Below the pieces are notes generated by a model. The model was given only the letters and a program-made list of their open reading frames with translations, had not been told where the DNA came from and searched no databases. A stretch of 64,000 nt of DNA, taken from assembly GCA_007570785.1 (NCBI GenBank), contig ML661900.1, forward strand, positions 7,627,570 through 7,691,569. The letters are read 5' to 3'. Shown here in pieces: positions 11,846 to 23,070 of the stretch. The stretch comes from Antilocapra americana. Taxonomy: Eukaryota; Chordata; Mammalia; Artiodactyla; Antilocapridae. The translations under genes and the position numbers were made by a program. The stretch's first letter is position 1. Every line of letters starts with the position of its first letter.

Positions 11846-12039
11846 TGAAAGTGGTAGTCCTTGGTAGTGTCCGATTTTTTGAGACCCCATGGACTTATCC
11901 TGCCAGGTTCCTATGTCTATGGAATTCTCCAGGCAAGAACACTGGAATGGGTTGCCATCCCTTTTCCAGGGGATTTTCTGGACCCAAGGACTGAACCCAG
12001 GTCTCCTGCACGGCAGGTGGAGTCTTTACAGGGAAGCCC
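11846..12039 (-). mobile_element. Bov-tA SINE
   Basis: Reverse-strand copy from GAAAGTGGTAGTCC to CAGGGAAGCCCA. The tRNA-like head is slightly deleted (GAGTCTTTACAGGGAAG lacks part of the A box). No convincing TSD. Confidence 0.9.
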
Positions 12040-12114
12040 ACTGGATACATTCAGCCTGCTGCCTGTTATGTACTGTCTTTTAAACTAAGAAGAATTCTAA
12101 CATTTTCAAATAAT

Positions 12115-12335
12115 TTTTTAAAAATCACTTTCATGACACATGAAAATTATATGAAATTCAAATTTCAGTGTATATGACTATAGTTTTATTGGAACAAGCC
12201 CTTGCTCATTTATCTATATATCATCTATGGCTGCTTTTGTACTGTAACAGTGGAATTGTGACAGAGACTCTAAGGCCTGCGAACCTAAAATACTTACTCT
12301 CTGGCCCTTTACAGTGGCCACCTCTGTTTTAGATC
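12115..12335 (-). mobile_element. hAT-type DNA transposon relic
   Basis: Reverse complement of the family at 7555-7835: CATGACACATGAAAATTAT, TTTTATTGGAACAAGCCC, then CTCTGGCCCTTTACAG at the right end. Confidence 0.65.
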
Positions 12336-15300
12336 CTTTGTTTTTCAAACTATATCAGGTTAATTTTCCTTCTCCTCACTCCTCCCCCCAAATTTATTCA
12401 ATCCCATGTCCTATTTCCTCAGGGCTGCCTAAATCTTGTTGGCTAACATGAGTAGCAATAAGTACATTAGTAGGAATCAAATAAACAAGCTAAAAGGTAA
12501 TAGAATTCTACCTAAAATGAAGTCAACAACCAATATGAAGGCAAAATAAAGACATTTTGAAGCATGCATGGACTCCTAACTTGTACAATCTCTCAAGACA
12601 ACATTCCAAAGCAACAGAAGAATAATATAAGAAAAAGGGTGATATGATACAAAAGAAACAAAGGCAGCAAAATATGAGCTCGACAAAAACGAGAGCAGAA
12701 AGGAAATTAGAAAGAAATGCATTGAAACTTTGCACACAAATCCTTTTCATTTGAGCAGAGATTCAACGTAAGAAGCATATTCTTTTCCCTGTAAGTTCAG
12801 TCATACAACATAGATCTAGAGTGAATAACACATATGTGACAAACTGAAGAGAATGTTTTTATTCTGTTTAAGCTATTAGACAATCTCTGAATAAAATGAG
12901 AACTATCTATACATCAGAATATAAATTTTACATGACTTGACAATGAAACAATAACAATATAGTTAACAAAGTCAGGGTTACAATGCTCAGATCTTCATAC
13001 GTCTAGAAACTGTCTGAAGTTTGTCAAGAAATAAAAGTTGAAATAATCGCTACCAGAAATGTTAATTGTGTTTACCTATGGAGAATGTGAGAAATGCTTT
13101 GACTCTTCATTTTAATTTTAGACACTTTATTGTTTGATTATGTGCAGGTAACCAGAATGACAAATACACAGTGCTTTTTCCCATTCTCTCAGGAAGGCTT
13201 AACATCTTGATGGGAAGTAAGGGTAGAAATAAACACATCAGTGCACATTAGCATGGATCAAATAAACAAGCTAAAAGACAATGTAATTTCAACTAAAATC
13301 AACTAGTTTCTATATGTCCCTTGTAGGGAATCAAATTTCACCTCTGATGAGGGCCCAGTGGGAGAAAGAGACCTCCTGATCATTGTAGCATTTTGCTAGT
13401 CTTCAATGATTATTTGTAGGTAGGAAACAAATTTCTTTGGTTCAAGTCTATTCTGGGGTCAAATGATGACAGAAAATGATCAGTGGCAAGCACAGTATGC
13501 TTGAGTCAAATGATGGTTATTTCTGGGTTAAGGGTATAGATTCAGTTTGGGTCTGACAGTTCAGGTGGGCATGTAGATTAATGGATGACCATTCTGAGAA
13601 TGGAAGTGGATCAGGGTCTGTTCTGGGAGACTGATGCGGATTTTGGCCACTAGGTAACGACTTCTGGACCCACGTGTAATAAAAATATTCTGGAACCAGC
13701 CAAGGATGTCATAAATTAACCCACTTCATGGAAAAGGCCACTGAAGGACTCCTGGTTTCTTGAAGTCAAGATCTCTCCTTAAGGTTGCACATCAGGCTAA
13801 AGTCAAACTAGTTCCGACTGAGCCCAGGGAAATGGCTCACTCAGCGTGAAAAAAAGTACAACCCAGCAGGCTTCCTGCCTTCAAGTGTTTTTCTCTGACT
13901 AAAACAACATGAAATGGAAAGGGAATAGCAACCAAAAATAAATAGTTCAAGCAAATGTCTTTTGCAGATAAATTACCTGGAGAGCCAGGCTGATTTTCAT
14001 GGCTACTCTCCTTTCAACCCTATTATTTCTTGTCTTCACCCAAACCTATGGGATAGGGATCTATCTTGCAGGGTTCATGCTTTGTTTATCATCCATTCGT
14101 CTGAACAATTTCATGAGAAAGTCTAAATCCTTGAGGGGATTTTTCTCTGCTTGTCTTTATGGACTTTGGCCTTGCAGTATTTTAAAAGTCATTTTTTTGT
14201 TTCCAAATACCACTGCCACTGACTTCTACTTGCTTCTGCTTTTCCCCACTTCCTCTTCCCGTGAGCAGTTTTTTGGTTTTTTTTTTTTTGGTTTTTTTTT
14301 GTGCTTGAGGAATTAAGTTCTGACTCTCTCACCTCTTTACTCCAGTTAGCTTCCCCCTGCTGGTCCCAACTGCTAATCGGACCATTTCTCTGCACTAAAT
14401 TACAGAATTATCCTGAGGCAATAAAACTTCAACGTGAATGTTTCTGTGCAGTTCAAAGTATTTTAGGCACTAGGTGAATGCCTAGTGAGAGTTCATCCCA
14501 AAATGTACACAGCAGTATTCTTCGGGGTTTAATTTAAGCTATGAAAGCACAAGATAAAGAAGTATTACTTCACCAACGTGTGTTCCCCTCCTTTGCGTCG
14601 TATTTATCATGGCTTCAAGGTCATCCTCAGACACTGGCAGCATCAGACACATTTTACAGCCTCCTCCATTAACAAACAGCCCTTATGAGTCCCTCTCCTT
14701 AGTTTTGCAGGGTCCCTCTTTAACCTTCTGTGACTGAAAAACACTAGACAGCCTTCTTTCCTCTTCCCACTGTCTCTCAGATTTGCTCCTGAACCTCTGC
14801 TGAATTCTATTTGAATAATTCATCCAACTCAATTTTTACTGAGTGACTAATGTGCTAATTAAAAGAGGAGTCATTTTAAGGTTGGATTGGGTGCTCATTA
14901 CTAAACATAACTATAAAATATTCATATTATATTTGAGATTTGGGGGGGAATGTGGAAAGGACAGACATATATAAGCATGTTAATACCTTTTCAGAAACCA
15001 TGAGCTGAATCACCGTTTTTCTGTTTCTGGGAGTGTTGATGTTATAAATCCTTGGGCTCTGCCATTTCTTGCTGGGTAAAAATGCATTTAGGTAATGGAT
15101 AATACGATTTAAAACAAAAGAATCCTAAAACTGCACCTCTGCCTGAATCGTTCAAGTGTCAAAAGAGCAAGTGGATCCAGTAAACAAAGCTATCTTGATT
15201 CCAAGAAGACCTCTTCATTTTTTAAGCCATGTCTTGAATATATCAACACATCTCTGCACATTTTATTGTGCCTTTTTATGTATCTAGCCATATGCAGTCA

Positions 15301-15838
15301 CAGAAATAAGGCCACTCCCGTTTGACAAGGAAATCAGATTATAGTGACAATTGTTTAAGGTACTATGTAACACTGTACAGGCAAATGGTCTTTTGACCAG
15401 AGAATGTTCCCTAAAAGTCATAGTCTAAAAGCTCTGCAAAGCATATTTGAAATCTTTAGTAAGTGACATTCCAATACCCTGACTTCTCAGATAGCTTTGA
15501 TTAGACTTCCTATCTAAAAGAACAGTAAAACCTTGATTAATGGAAATGCTTCAAGAATGGGATGTTCTGGTTAATTTAATTCTGTGATGAAACAGACACC
15601 TCTTTCTATTGTAGTCTTTATTACTGAAAATCTTTCTCAAATACAGTATTCCTCTTTCTTTAATACCATAGGGATCAGATATGCATTTTCCTTTGATCAC
15701 TGAAAATTATGGAATTATCATTGTGAACACCTTGGATCATCATAAATTCCAATACACAAAATTAACTTTATAATACATATGTTGCAAGGAATAGATTTCA
15801 TAATGTCTCTACAAGATTATTAATCTGGCTTTTCACCT
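12336..15838. other. Unassigned DNA
   Basis: No gene recognised. Holds a diverged direct repeat of about 68 bp (12457-12525 and 13237-13304), a T/G-rich run at 14270-14300 and a G-run at 14942-14948. The 105-codon frame at 13999-14316 ends in that low-complexity run and shows no domain. Confidence 0.5.
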
Positions 15839-15848
15839 ATTTTTCCTT

Positions 15849-16069
15849 GTACACGCTCAGTTGCTTCAGTTGTGTCTCACTCTTTGCAACCTGATGGACT
15901 GTAGCCCAAGAGGCTCCTCTGTCCATGGGATTCTTCAGGCAAGAATACTAGGAATGGGTTGCCATGCCCTCCTCCAGGGGATCTTCCTGACCCAGGGATC
16001 AAACTCACATCTGTCTGCATCTCCTCCTTGCAGGTACATTCTTTATCCACTGAGCCATCTGGGAAGCCC
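15849..16069 (-). mobile_element. Bov-tA SINE with TSD
   Basis: Full reverse-strand copy from the 3' end (CAGTTGCTTCAGTTGTGTC) to the head (CTGGGAAGCCC). Flanked by exact 10-bp repeats ATTTTTCCTT at 15839-15848 and 16070-16079. Confidence 0.95.
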
Positions 16070-16079
16070 ATTTTTCCTT

Positions 16080-16504
16080 AGAGGGTATTTCATATAAATA
16101 ATTTGATTGGATTAGCTACTTGATCAAGATTTACTGTGTAATATTCTCATAAATTAGTAATGGGCTCATTCTCTCCTGATAAGCTGGTCCTTGGGAGCCA
16201 ATTACCACTTAAGGAGGCACATAGGATGCCTTGAACATTGCAGCTATTTGGCATTAAATGGAGACACAATCTAAGTGTCTTAAAATTATGGGAATAAACA
16301 TATTAATATGCAGATAGAGCCTCTACAAAATGGCTATAACATGGTTAAGTATTCAAATATCTCATGACTGAGGGTAAGAGATAGAAGGATATTGTTTCAT
16401 AATACAACAATACCTCATGGGAAATATCAGAACATATGGGATTTTTTGCAAAAGGCTTTTTTTTCTTTCTGAAGATTAGTATTAACCTGGAAGATGCTTT
16501 TCTC
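16080..16504. other. Unassigned DNA
   Basis: AT-rich; nothing recognised. Confidence 0.5.
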
Positions 16505-16513
16505 TGCCACAAA

Positions 16514-16739
16514 GCCAGAAAGTGAAAGTGAAAGTGTCAGTCCCTCAGTCATGTTCAACTCTTTACGACCCCATGGACTGTAGCTCGCCAGGCTCCTCTG
16601 TCTTTGGGATTCTCCAGGCAAAAATACTGGAGTGGGTAGAGATTACTTTCTCCAGCAGATCTTTCCAAGTCAGGGATTGAATCCAGGTCTCCTGAATTAC
16701 AGGCAGATTCTTTACCATATGAACCACCAGGGAAGCCTG
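16514..16739 (-). mobile_element. Bov-tA SINE with TSD
   Basis: Reverse-strand copy with the AGTGAAAGTGAAAGTG 3' extension and head ending CAGGGAAGCCTG. Flanked by exact 9-bp repeats TGCCACAAA at 16505-16513 and 16740-16748. Confidence 0.93.
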
Positions 16740-17018
16740 TGCCACAAACACAGTGGGCTCTGTAACTCCTCCCACAAAGACTGGAAATTAGAGAAATACC
16801 CTCATATAGTGCTGAACTAAATTAGACAAGTAATAGTCAAATTAAGATGCTTAGATTTGAAGGAAGGGATTTTTACAGGGAAGGCAAACTTCCTTGGAAA
16901 TAAAAAGAAAAACAAAATAAATAATTCTAAACTCAGTATAAACTTGGAGGAATTTCTAACAGAGAAACTGAGAGTTTTAATGTATTATTAAAAAGTTCTC
17001 CCAACTGTAAGAAAGGAA

Positions 17019-18817
17019 GAATTCAGAGTTCTAAAGAATAGCATGGAGAGATAAGAAAGGTTTCCTCAGTGATCTGTGCAAAGAAATAGAGGAAAAACAA
17101 TAGAATGGGAAAGACTAGAGATCTCTTCAAGAAAATTAGAGTTACTGAGGAAACATTTCATGAAAAGATGGGCACAATAAAGGACAGAAATGGTATGGAC
17201 CTAACAGAAGCAGAAGATATTAAGAAGAAGTGGCAAGAATACATGGAAGAACTATCCAAAAACAATCTTCATGACCTTGATAACCAAGATCCTTTGATCA
17301 CTCACCTAGAGCCAGAAATCCTGGAATCTGAAGTCAACTGGTTTTAGGAAGCATCACTATGAAAAAAGCTAGCGGAGGTGATGGAATTCTGGTTGAACTA
17401 TTTCAAATCCTTAAAGATGATGCTGTGAAAGTGCTACACTGAATATGCCACCAAAATTCGAAAACTCAGCAGTGGCCACAGGACTGGGAAAGGCTAGTTT
17501 TTATTTCAATCCCAAAGAAAGGCAACGCCAAAGAATGTTCAAACTACTGCACAATTGCACTCATCTCACACACTAGCAAAGTAATGCTCTCAAAGTTCTC
17601 CAAGCCAGGCTTCAACAGTATGTGAACCATGAACTTCCGGATGTTCAAGCTGGATTTAGAAAAGGCAGAGGAACTAGAGATCAAAATGCCAACATCTGTT
17701 GGATCATGTAAAAAGCAAGAGAGTTCCAGAAAAACATCTACTTCTGCTTTATTGACTACACCGAAGCCACAACAAAATGTGGAAAATTCTGAAAGAGATG
17801 GGAATACCAGACCACCTGACCTGCCTCCTGAGAAATCTGTATGCAGGTCCAGAAGCAACAGTTAGAACTGGACATGGAACAACCAATTGGTTCCAAATAG
17901 GGAAAGAAGTACATCAAGACTGTATATTGTCACCCTGCTTATTTAACTTCTATGCAGAGTATATCATGCGTAATGCCAGGCTGGATGAAGCATAAGCTGG
18001 AATCAAGATTTCTAAGAGAAATATCAATAACCTCAGATATGCAGATGATACCACCCTTATGGCAGAAAGTGAAGAAGAACTAAAGAGTCTCTTAATGAAA
18101 GTGAAAGAGGAGAGTGAAAAAGTTGGCTTAAAACTCAACATCCAAAAAATTAAGATCATGGCATCCAGTCCCATCACTTCATGGCAAATAGATGAGGAAA
18201 CAGTGGAAACAATGACAGACTTTATTTTGGGGGCTCCAAAATCACTACAAATGGTGACTGCAGCCATGAAACTAAAAGACACTTACTCTTTGGCAGGAAA
18301 GTTATGACCAACTTAAACAGCATATTAAAAAGCAGAGACATTACTTTGCCAACAAGTCTGTCTAGTCAAAGCTATGGTTTTTCCAGTAGTCATGTATGGA
18401 TGTGAGAGTTGGACTATAAAGAAAGCTGAGTGCCCAAGAATCAATGCTTTTGAACTGTGGTGTTGGAGAAAACTCTTTAGATTCCCTTGGACTGCACTGA
18501 GATCCAACCAGGCAGTCCTAAAGGAAGTCAGTCCTGGATTTTCATTGGAAGGACTAATGATGAAGCTGAAACTCCAATACTTTGGCCACCTGATGCAAAG
18601 AGCTGACTCATTGGAAAAGACCCTGAAGCTGGGAAAGATTGAAGATGGGAGGGTCAGGGGACAACAGAGGATAAGATGGTTGGATGGCATCACTGACTCG
18701 ATGGACATGAGTTTGAGTAAACTCTGGGAGTTGGTGATGGACAGGAAAGCCTGGTGTGCTATAGTCCATGGGGTTGCAATGAGTCAGATATGACTGAGCG
18801 ATTGAACTGAACTGAAG
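17019..18817 (+). mobile_element. BovB (RTE) LINE copy A
   Basis: BovB from the endonuclease-RT linker to the 3' end. The linker reads MGKTRDLFKKIR (17105 on) and KKKWQEYMEEL. The RT palm follows, with YADD at 18038-18049 and MAESEEELKSLL from 18059. Compared with the copy at 41440-43626, the RT motif after FIDY has lost about 17 bp near 17768, removing the first catalytic Asp region and shifting frame; a TAA stop at 17993-17995 stands where BovB normally has Gln. 18430-18817 holds the post-RT region and 3' tail. Inactive. Bases 17514-18429 match 20207-21122 inverted with a single difference at 18080. Confidence 0.95.
17514..18429 (+). repeat. Inverted-repeat arm A (916 bp, one mismatch)
   Basis: Each base n pairs with base 38636-n on the other arm without any indel. 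I compared the arms line by line; the only difference found is C at 18080 versus the equivalent T (A on the + strand at 20556). Identity stops abruptly inside BovB sequence at both ends. Confidence 0.96.
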
Positions 18818-19404
18818 AACTATAAAAAGTGAAATTGCAAAAATAGAAGAGATTAAGTGATACAGAACAGGGAAATATAGCACCGCAAAGCCATGACAGT
18901 GAGAATAAAGTGAAGCTCTGAAAGCAGACTCATCACCCTTGGTCACAAATGCTTAAGTAGATTCTACTGATCCCCTTGTGATGATCCTTTGGAAGGTCAT
19001 ATGGTGGAGTGAGAGGGCTAAGTCTTAGGTTCTGGTCTAAGTTTAGGCCCTTTCTAATTAGTAGATGTTCAGTAAGTTATTTAACTCCAGTTTCCCATAA
19101 TGATCTTAATAAAGTTACCTTTTTTACTGAATGGAAGATTCTTTAAATTCGATAATGCTTTACAAGGTCACTTATTTCTTGATATGGTTGTTTCAGGATG
19201 AACTAAGAGATACACAATGGAATCCTGTATGAAGTGTTCAAAGCCTATTATCCACATGACCACTGTCACTTCTGCTCTAATTATGCCTAAATATGTAAAC
19301 AAAGTACATAATGACCATGAAGGAGAACATGACTTTCTCTGCCTGGAAGAGAAAGGAATGCTTCACATAAGAGGTAACCTTCAAGCTGGGTCTTGAGAAA
19401 TGAA
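18818..19404. other. Spacer between inverted BovB copies, unassigned
   Basis: About 19300-19404 and 19676-19840 vaguely resemble a common old mammalian repeat (GAGGTAACC, AGCTGGGTCTTGAG), but I cannot name it. Nothing else recognised. Confidence 0.4.
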
Positions 19405-19675
19405 TAGGAGTTGCTTAGGCATGTCCAACTCTTTGCAACCCCATGGACTACAGTCCGCTAGGACTCCTCTGGACATCACTGAAAGGTTAACAGTCTCACT
19501 TTTAGGTCATTTACTAGTAGACTTATTTATGCATTGCAATTGTTGGTATCCAGGCAAAAATACTAGAGTAGGTTGTTATGCTCTCCTCCAAGAAGGCTTC
19601 CCAACCTAGGGATCAAACCCAGGTCTCCCACATGGCAGGTGGATTCTTTACCATCTGAACCACCAGGGAAGCCCA
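19405..19675 (-). mobile_element. Bov-tA SINE with internal unrelated segment
   Basis: Reverse-strand SINE whose left part ends at about 19470 and right part resumes at about 19552 (CCAGGCAAAAATACTAG). About 80 bp of non-SINE sequence replaces the roughly 14 bp expected there. The head ends with CCACCAGGGAAGCCC. Confidence 0.85.
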
Positions 19676-19840
19676 GATTGACAAAATACAGAGATTATTT
19701 CAGGGAATGGGAAAGAAGTGGGAGTATATGTGAAAACATCCAAACATAAGTTTAAAAAGAATAAGGAGCAGGGTCAGAAAAGATACTACTTTAGGGACTT
19801 GCACACAAGGATGCACAAGAAATTTTACAAGGAACTCTCA

Positions 19841-21147
19841 GTTCAGTTGCTCAGTCATGTCCAACTCTTTGCAATCCTATGGACTGCAGCATTCCAGGCT
19901 TCCCTGTCCATTACTAACTCCCAGTGTTTACTCAAACTCATGTCCATCGAGTCAGTGATGCCATCCAACCATCTCAACCTTTGTCATCCCCTTCTCTACC
20001 TTCAATCTTTCCCAGGATCAGGGTCTTTTCCAGTGAGTCAGTTGTTTGCATCAGGTAGCCAAAGTACTGGAGTTTCAGCTTCAACATCAGTCCTTCCAAT
20101 GAACATTCAGGACTGATTTCCTTTAGGATGGACTGACTGGATCTTCTTGCAGCCAAGGGACTCTCAAGAGTCTTCTCCAACAACAAAGTTGTTGATTCCT
20201 GGGCATTCAGCTTTCTTTATAGTCCAACTCTCACATCCATACATGACTACTGGAAAAACCATAGCTTTGACTAGACAGACTTGTTGGCAAAGTAATGTCT
20301 CTGCTTTTTAATATGCTGTTTAAGTTGGTCATAACTTTCCTGCCAAAGAGTAAGTGTCTTTTAGTTTCATGGCTGCAGTCACCATTTGTAGTGATTTTGG
20401 AGCCCCCAAAATAAAGTCTGTCATTGTTTCCACTGTTTCCTCATCTATTTGCCATGAAGTGATGGGACTGGATGCCATGATCTTAATTTTTTGGATGTTG
20501 AGTTTTAAGCCAACTTTTTCACTCTCCTCTTTCACTTTCATTAAGAGACTCTTTAATTCTTCTTCACTTTCTGCCATAAGGGTGGTATCATCTGCATATC
20601 TGAGGTTATTGATATTTCTCTTAGAAATCTTGATTCCAGCTTATGCTTCATCCAGCCTGGCATTACGCATGATATACTCTGCATAGAAGTTAAATAAGCA
20701 GGGTGACAATATACAGTCTTGATGTACTTCTTTCCCTATTTGGAACCAATTGGTTGTTCCATGTCCAGTTCTAACTGTTGCTTCTGGACCTGCATACAGA
20801 TTTCTCAGGAGGCAGGTCAGGTGGTCTGGTATTCCCATCTCTTTCAGAATTTTCCACATTTTGTTGTGGCTTCGGTGTAGTCAATAAAGCAGAAGTAGAT
20901 GTTTTTCTGGAACTCTCTTGCTTTTTACATGATCCAACAGATGTTGGCATTTTGATCTCTAGTTCCTCTGCCTTTTCTAAATCCAGCTTGAACATCCGGA
21001 AGTTCATGGTTCACATACTGTTGAAGCCTGGCTTGGAGAACTTTGAGAGCATTACTTTGCTAGTGTGTGAGATGAGTGCAATTGTGCAGTAGTTTGAACA
21101 TTCTTTGGCGTTGCCTTTCTTTTTGGAATGAAAACTGACCTTTTCTG
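19841..21147 (-). mobile_element. BovB (RTE) LINE copy B, inverted to copy A
   Basis: Reverse-strand BovB. The 3' end lies at about 19841 (CAGTTCAGTTGCTCAGTCATG) and the 5' truncation at about 21147. RT motifs (YADD, MAESEEELKSLL from 20577 downward) are those of copy A, with the same internal deletion near 20868 and the same premature stop. In contrast, 19841-20206, covering the post-RT region, differs from copy A by roughly 15% by eye, including a different deletion near the ATTGATTCC junction. Inactive. Confidence 0.95.
20207..21122 (-). repeat. Inverted-repeat arm B (916 bp, one mismatch)
   Basis: Partner of 17514-18429; loop between arms is 1777 bp. Beyond 21122 only about 25 bp more of BovB remain, and these no longer match copy A closely. 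Confidence 0.96.
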
Positions 21148-21762
21148 GTTGAAGAAGCTTAACAGAAAGTATTTCATTTGATTTTCTTAGCAGATTTGAT
21201 AAAGTAGGTTAGCAGTTTTTATAAATGGCAGAATTCTGTTTCTGAAAAAATTTTCCCAAGGACAAAATATTTAATAAATAATTATCTGAAGTATGATCCC
21301 AGCCATACAAAGGTCAGTGTGAATCAGGGACTAGTTTGCTTGGACTTGCAGAAATGGAGTTGTTTAGATCTAGAGCCAAGTGAGAGTTCTCTCCTGAGTA
21401 GTAAGTTAAGATTAAAATCAAAGATTTGCCCTAGTTCAGTTGAGAACACTGAGGCCATATGAAACAGAGAGCCCTAAAGAGCACCAACTCTTTATGGGTG
21501 AAAAGTTAGTTCAATGTCAGACCTCAATACCAAGAGTTCAAAGCTAAGTGAACTGGATTATAAACAAAATCACTGGGGGTTAGTTAGGCAAACAGGAGCC
21601 CTGGGTATTAATATCAAACACAGGCCAATATCCACAGGAGTTGGTTTTTGGGCTGGCACATATGTGGTATACAAAATAGCCAGGCTCATTTAGAGCTCCA
21701 AGGAAGAAACTGAAATACTTAATAGGAGCCTAAAAATTTCAATGCATAAATAATTCTCCTAG
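21148..21762. other. Unassigned DNA
   Basis: Nothing recognised. Confidence 0.5.
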
Positions 21763-21773
21763 TAAAAGACTTA

Positions 21774-21986
21774 AAAGTGAAAGTGTTAGCCATTCAGTGG
21801 TGTCCAACTCTTTCCAATCCAATGGACATAGCCCATCAGGCTCCTCTGTCTATGGGGTTATCCCAGCAAGAAAACTAGAGTGGGTTGCTATTCTCTTCTC
21901 CAGGGGATATTCCTGACCCACGGATTGAACCCAGGTCTCCTTCATTGCAGGCTGAGTCTTTACCATCTGAGCCCTAGGGAAGCCCA
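21774..21986 (-). mobile_element. Bov-tA SINE with TSD
   Basis: Reverse-strand copy from AAAGTGAAAGTGTTAG to CTAGGGAAGCCC. Flanks TAAAAGACTTA (21763-21773) and TAAATGACTTA (21987-21997) form an 11-bp TSD with one mismatch. Confidence 0.92.
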
Positions 21987-21997
21987 TAAATGACTTA

Positions 21998-22879
21998 ATA
22001 AACTTCAAATTTTAAGAATCATCTACAACACTTCAAAGGAATTCTATCATACAATTCAGCCCTGACATTTTACAAATGAGAAAGCCCATTGGTCAAGAAG
22101 CCATGTAACAAGAAACCTACAAGAAAATCCAGGGCCTCCTATTGCCAGTTGCGCTACTATAGAGCATTGGATTAGGAATCATGGATTACATTATTTTTTT
22201 CTGCCTAGATTCTGCCAGGGTGTTCTACTTGCAAATACATCCTCTCCCTTTCCCATTGCTACCCCCATATTTCTATGAAATACAGGAAAGTGAGAATCAA
22301 AATGAAGATGCAGAAACTCTGGCAAATGGAAACAGCAAGAGACTTAGACGCATTTAGGGATGGTCATGATTTAGAACCAGCTCTTCCCTATTTAGGTCCA
22401 TGCTACTTACTTCAATCCTACACATTCATTCCTCAGACAACCACAGTTGCTAAAATTGCTAAAATTATCAGTTTAGCAACTAAAATTCTAAACCTTGGCT
22501 TTCCTGTGTGCCCTGGCCAAGGGCATTGTTAACTGATGCTCTTTATCAGCCTAACTGATAAAACTATTATGAATATCTTCACTAATTATGGATAAAGAAA
22601 TGTATTGTATACAGTAATTCATTTATGAGATGTGGAATTGTCTCAGTTTCCTTTCTGCTAGTACTTCTGTTGGTATTTTAAGAAGACCAGAGCAGATTTA
22701 AAATGTATTTGAAGAATGAGGTGTGCAAATATGAAGTGTAAATACAAGTGTATTTTAACACCTTATATTAAATTCAATGAAGAAAAATTGCTATTTGAAA
22801 TAAAGGGAGAGATACATCAATTAAACACAGGAAAGCTACCAGTTATGTAGAAAGAACTTAATAAAGCTAGTGAAGGGGA
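21998..22879. other. Unassigned DNA
   Basis: No gene or repeat family recognised. Confidence 0.5.
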
Positions 22880-23070
22880 CTCAAAAAAAATGGCGTTTTA
22901 CAGATACTGCAGTGAGAAAAGAAGTAGCAGAGAGAAAATAGGTCCACTAATAAATGAGGAGCATGAAATTAATGATGAGTCTAAAATGGTAGAGATAATG
23001 AACTCATTTGTAAAATCGGTCCTTAACAAGAAAAATGAAGATAGGAAGTTTGAACAATTAAGAAGTAATG
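22880..23070 (+). pseudogene. CR1/L2-like LINE relic (linker before RT)
   Basis: Frame from 22890 reads FYRYCSEKR, REKIGPLINEE and VEIMNSFVKSVL. This resembles the segment between endonuclease and RT in CR1/L2/L3-type LINEs, which typically has an IGPL block followed by a LN-FF-SVF block. The open frame runs on to 23192, but I see no RT motifs after it. Probably a very old LINE relic; chance similarity is possible because the match is short. Confidence 0.5.

Noticed and set aside
13999..14316. 105-codon open frame as a small secreted or membrane protein gene
   Set aside because: Its hydrophobic look comes from T-rich sequence, it ends in a poly-T/G run, and I see no domain or splice context.
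18059..18307. Identical 82-codon proteins on opposite strands (18059-18307 and 20329-20577) as duplicated genes
   Set aside because: They are the same internal BovB RT segment from the two inverted-repeat arms, with stops on both sides.
17514..21122. Inverted arms as terminal inverted repeats of a DNA transposon or as a palindromic gene pair
   Set aside because: Both arms are internal BovB sequence, lie within longer BovB copies, and the loop has no transposase or gene.
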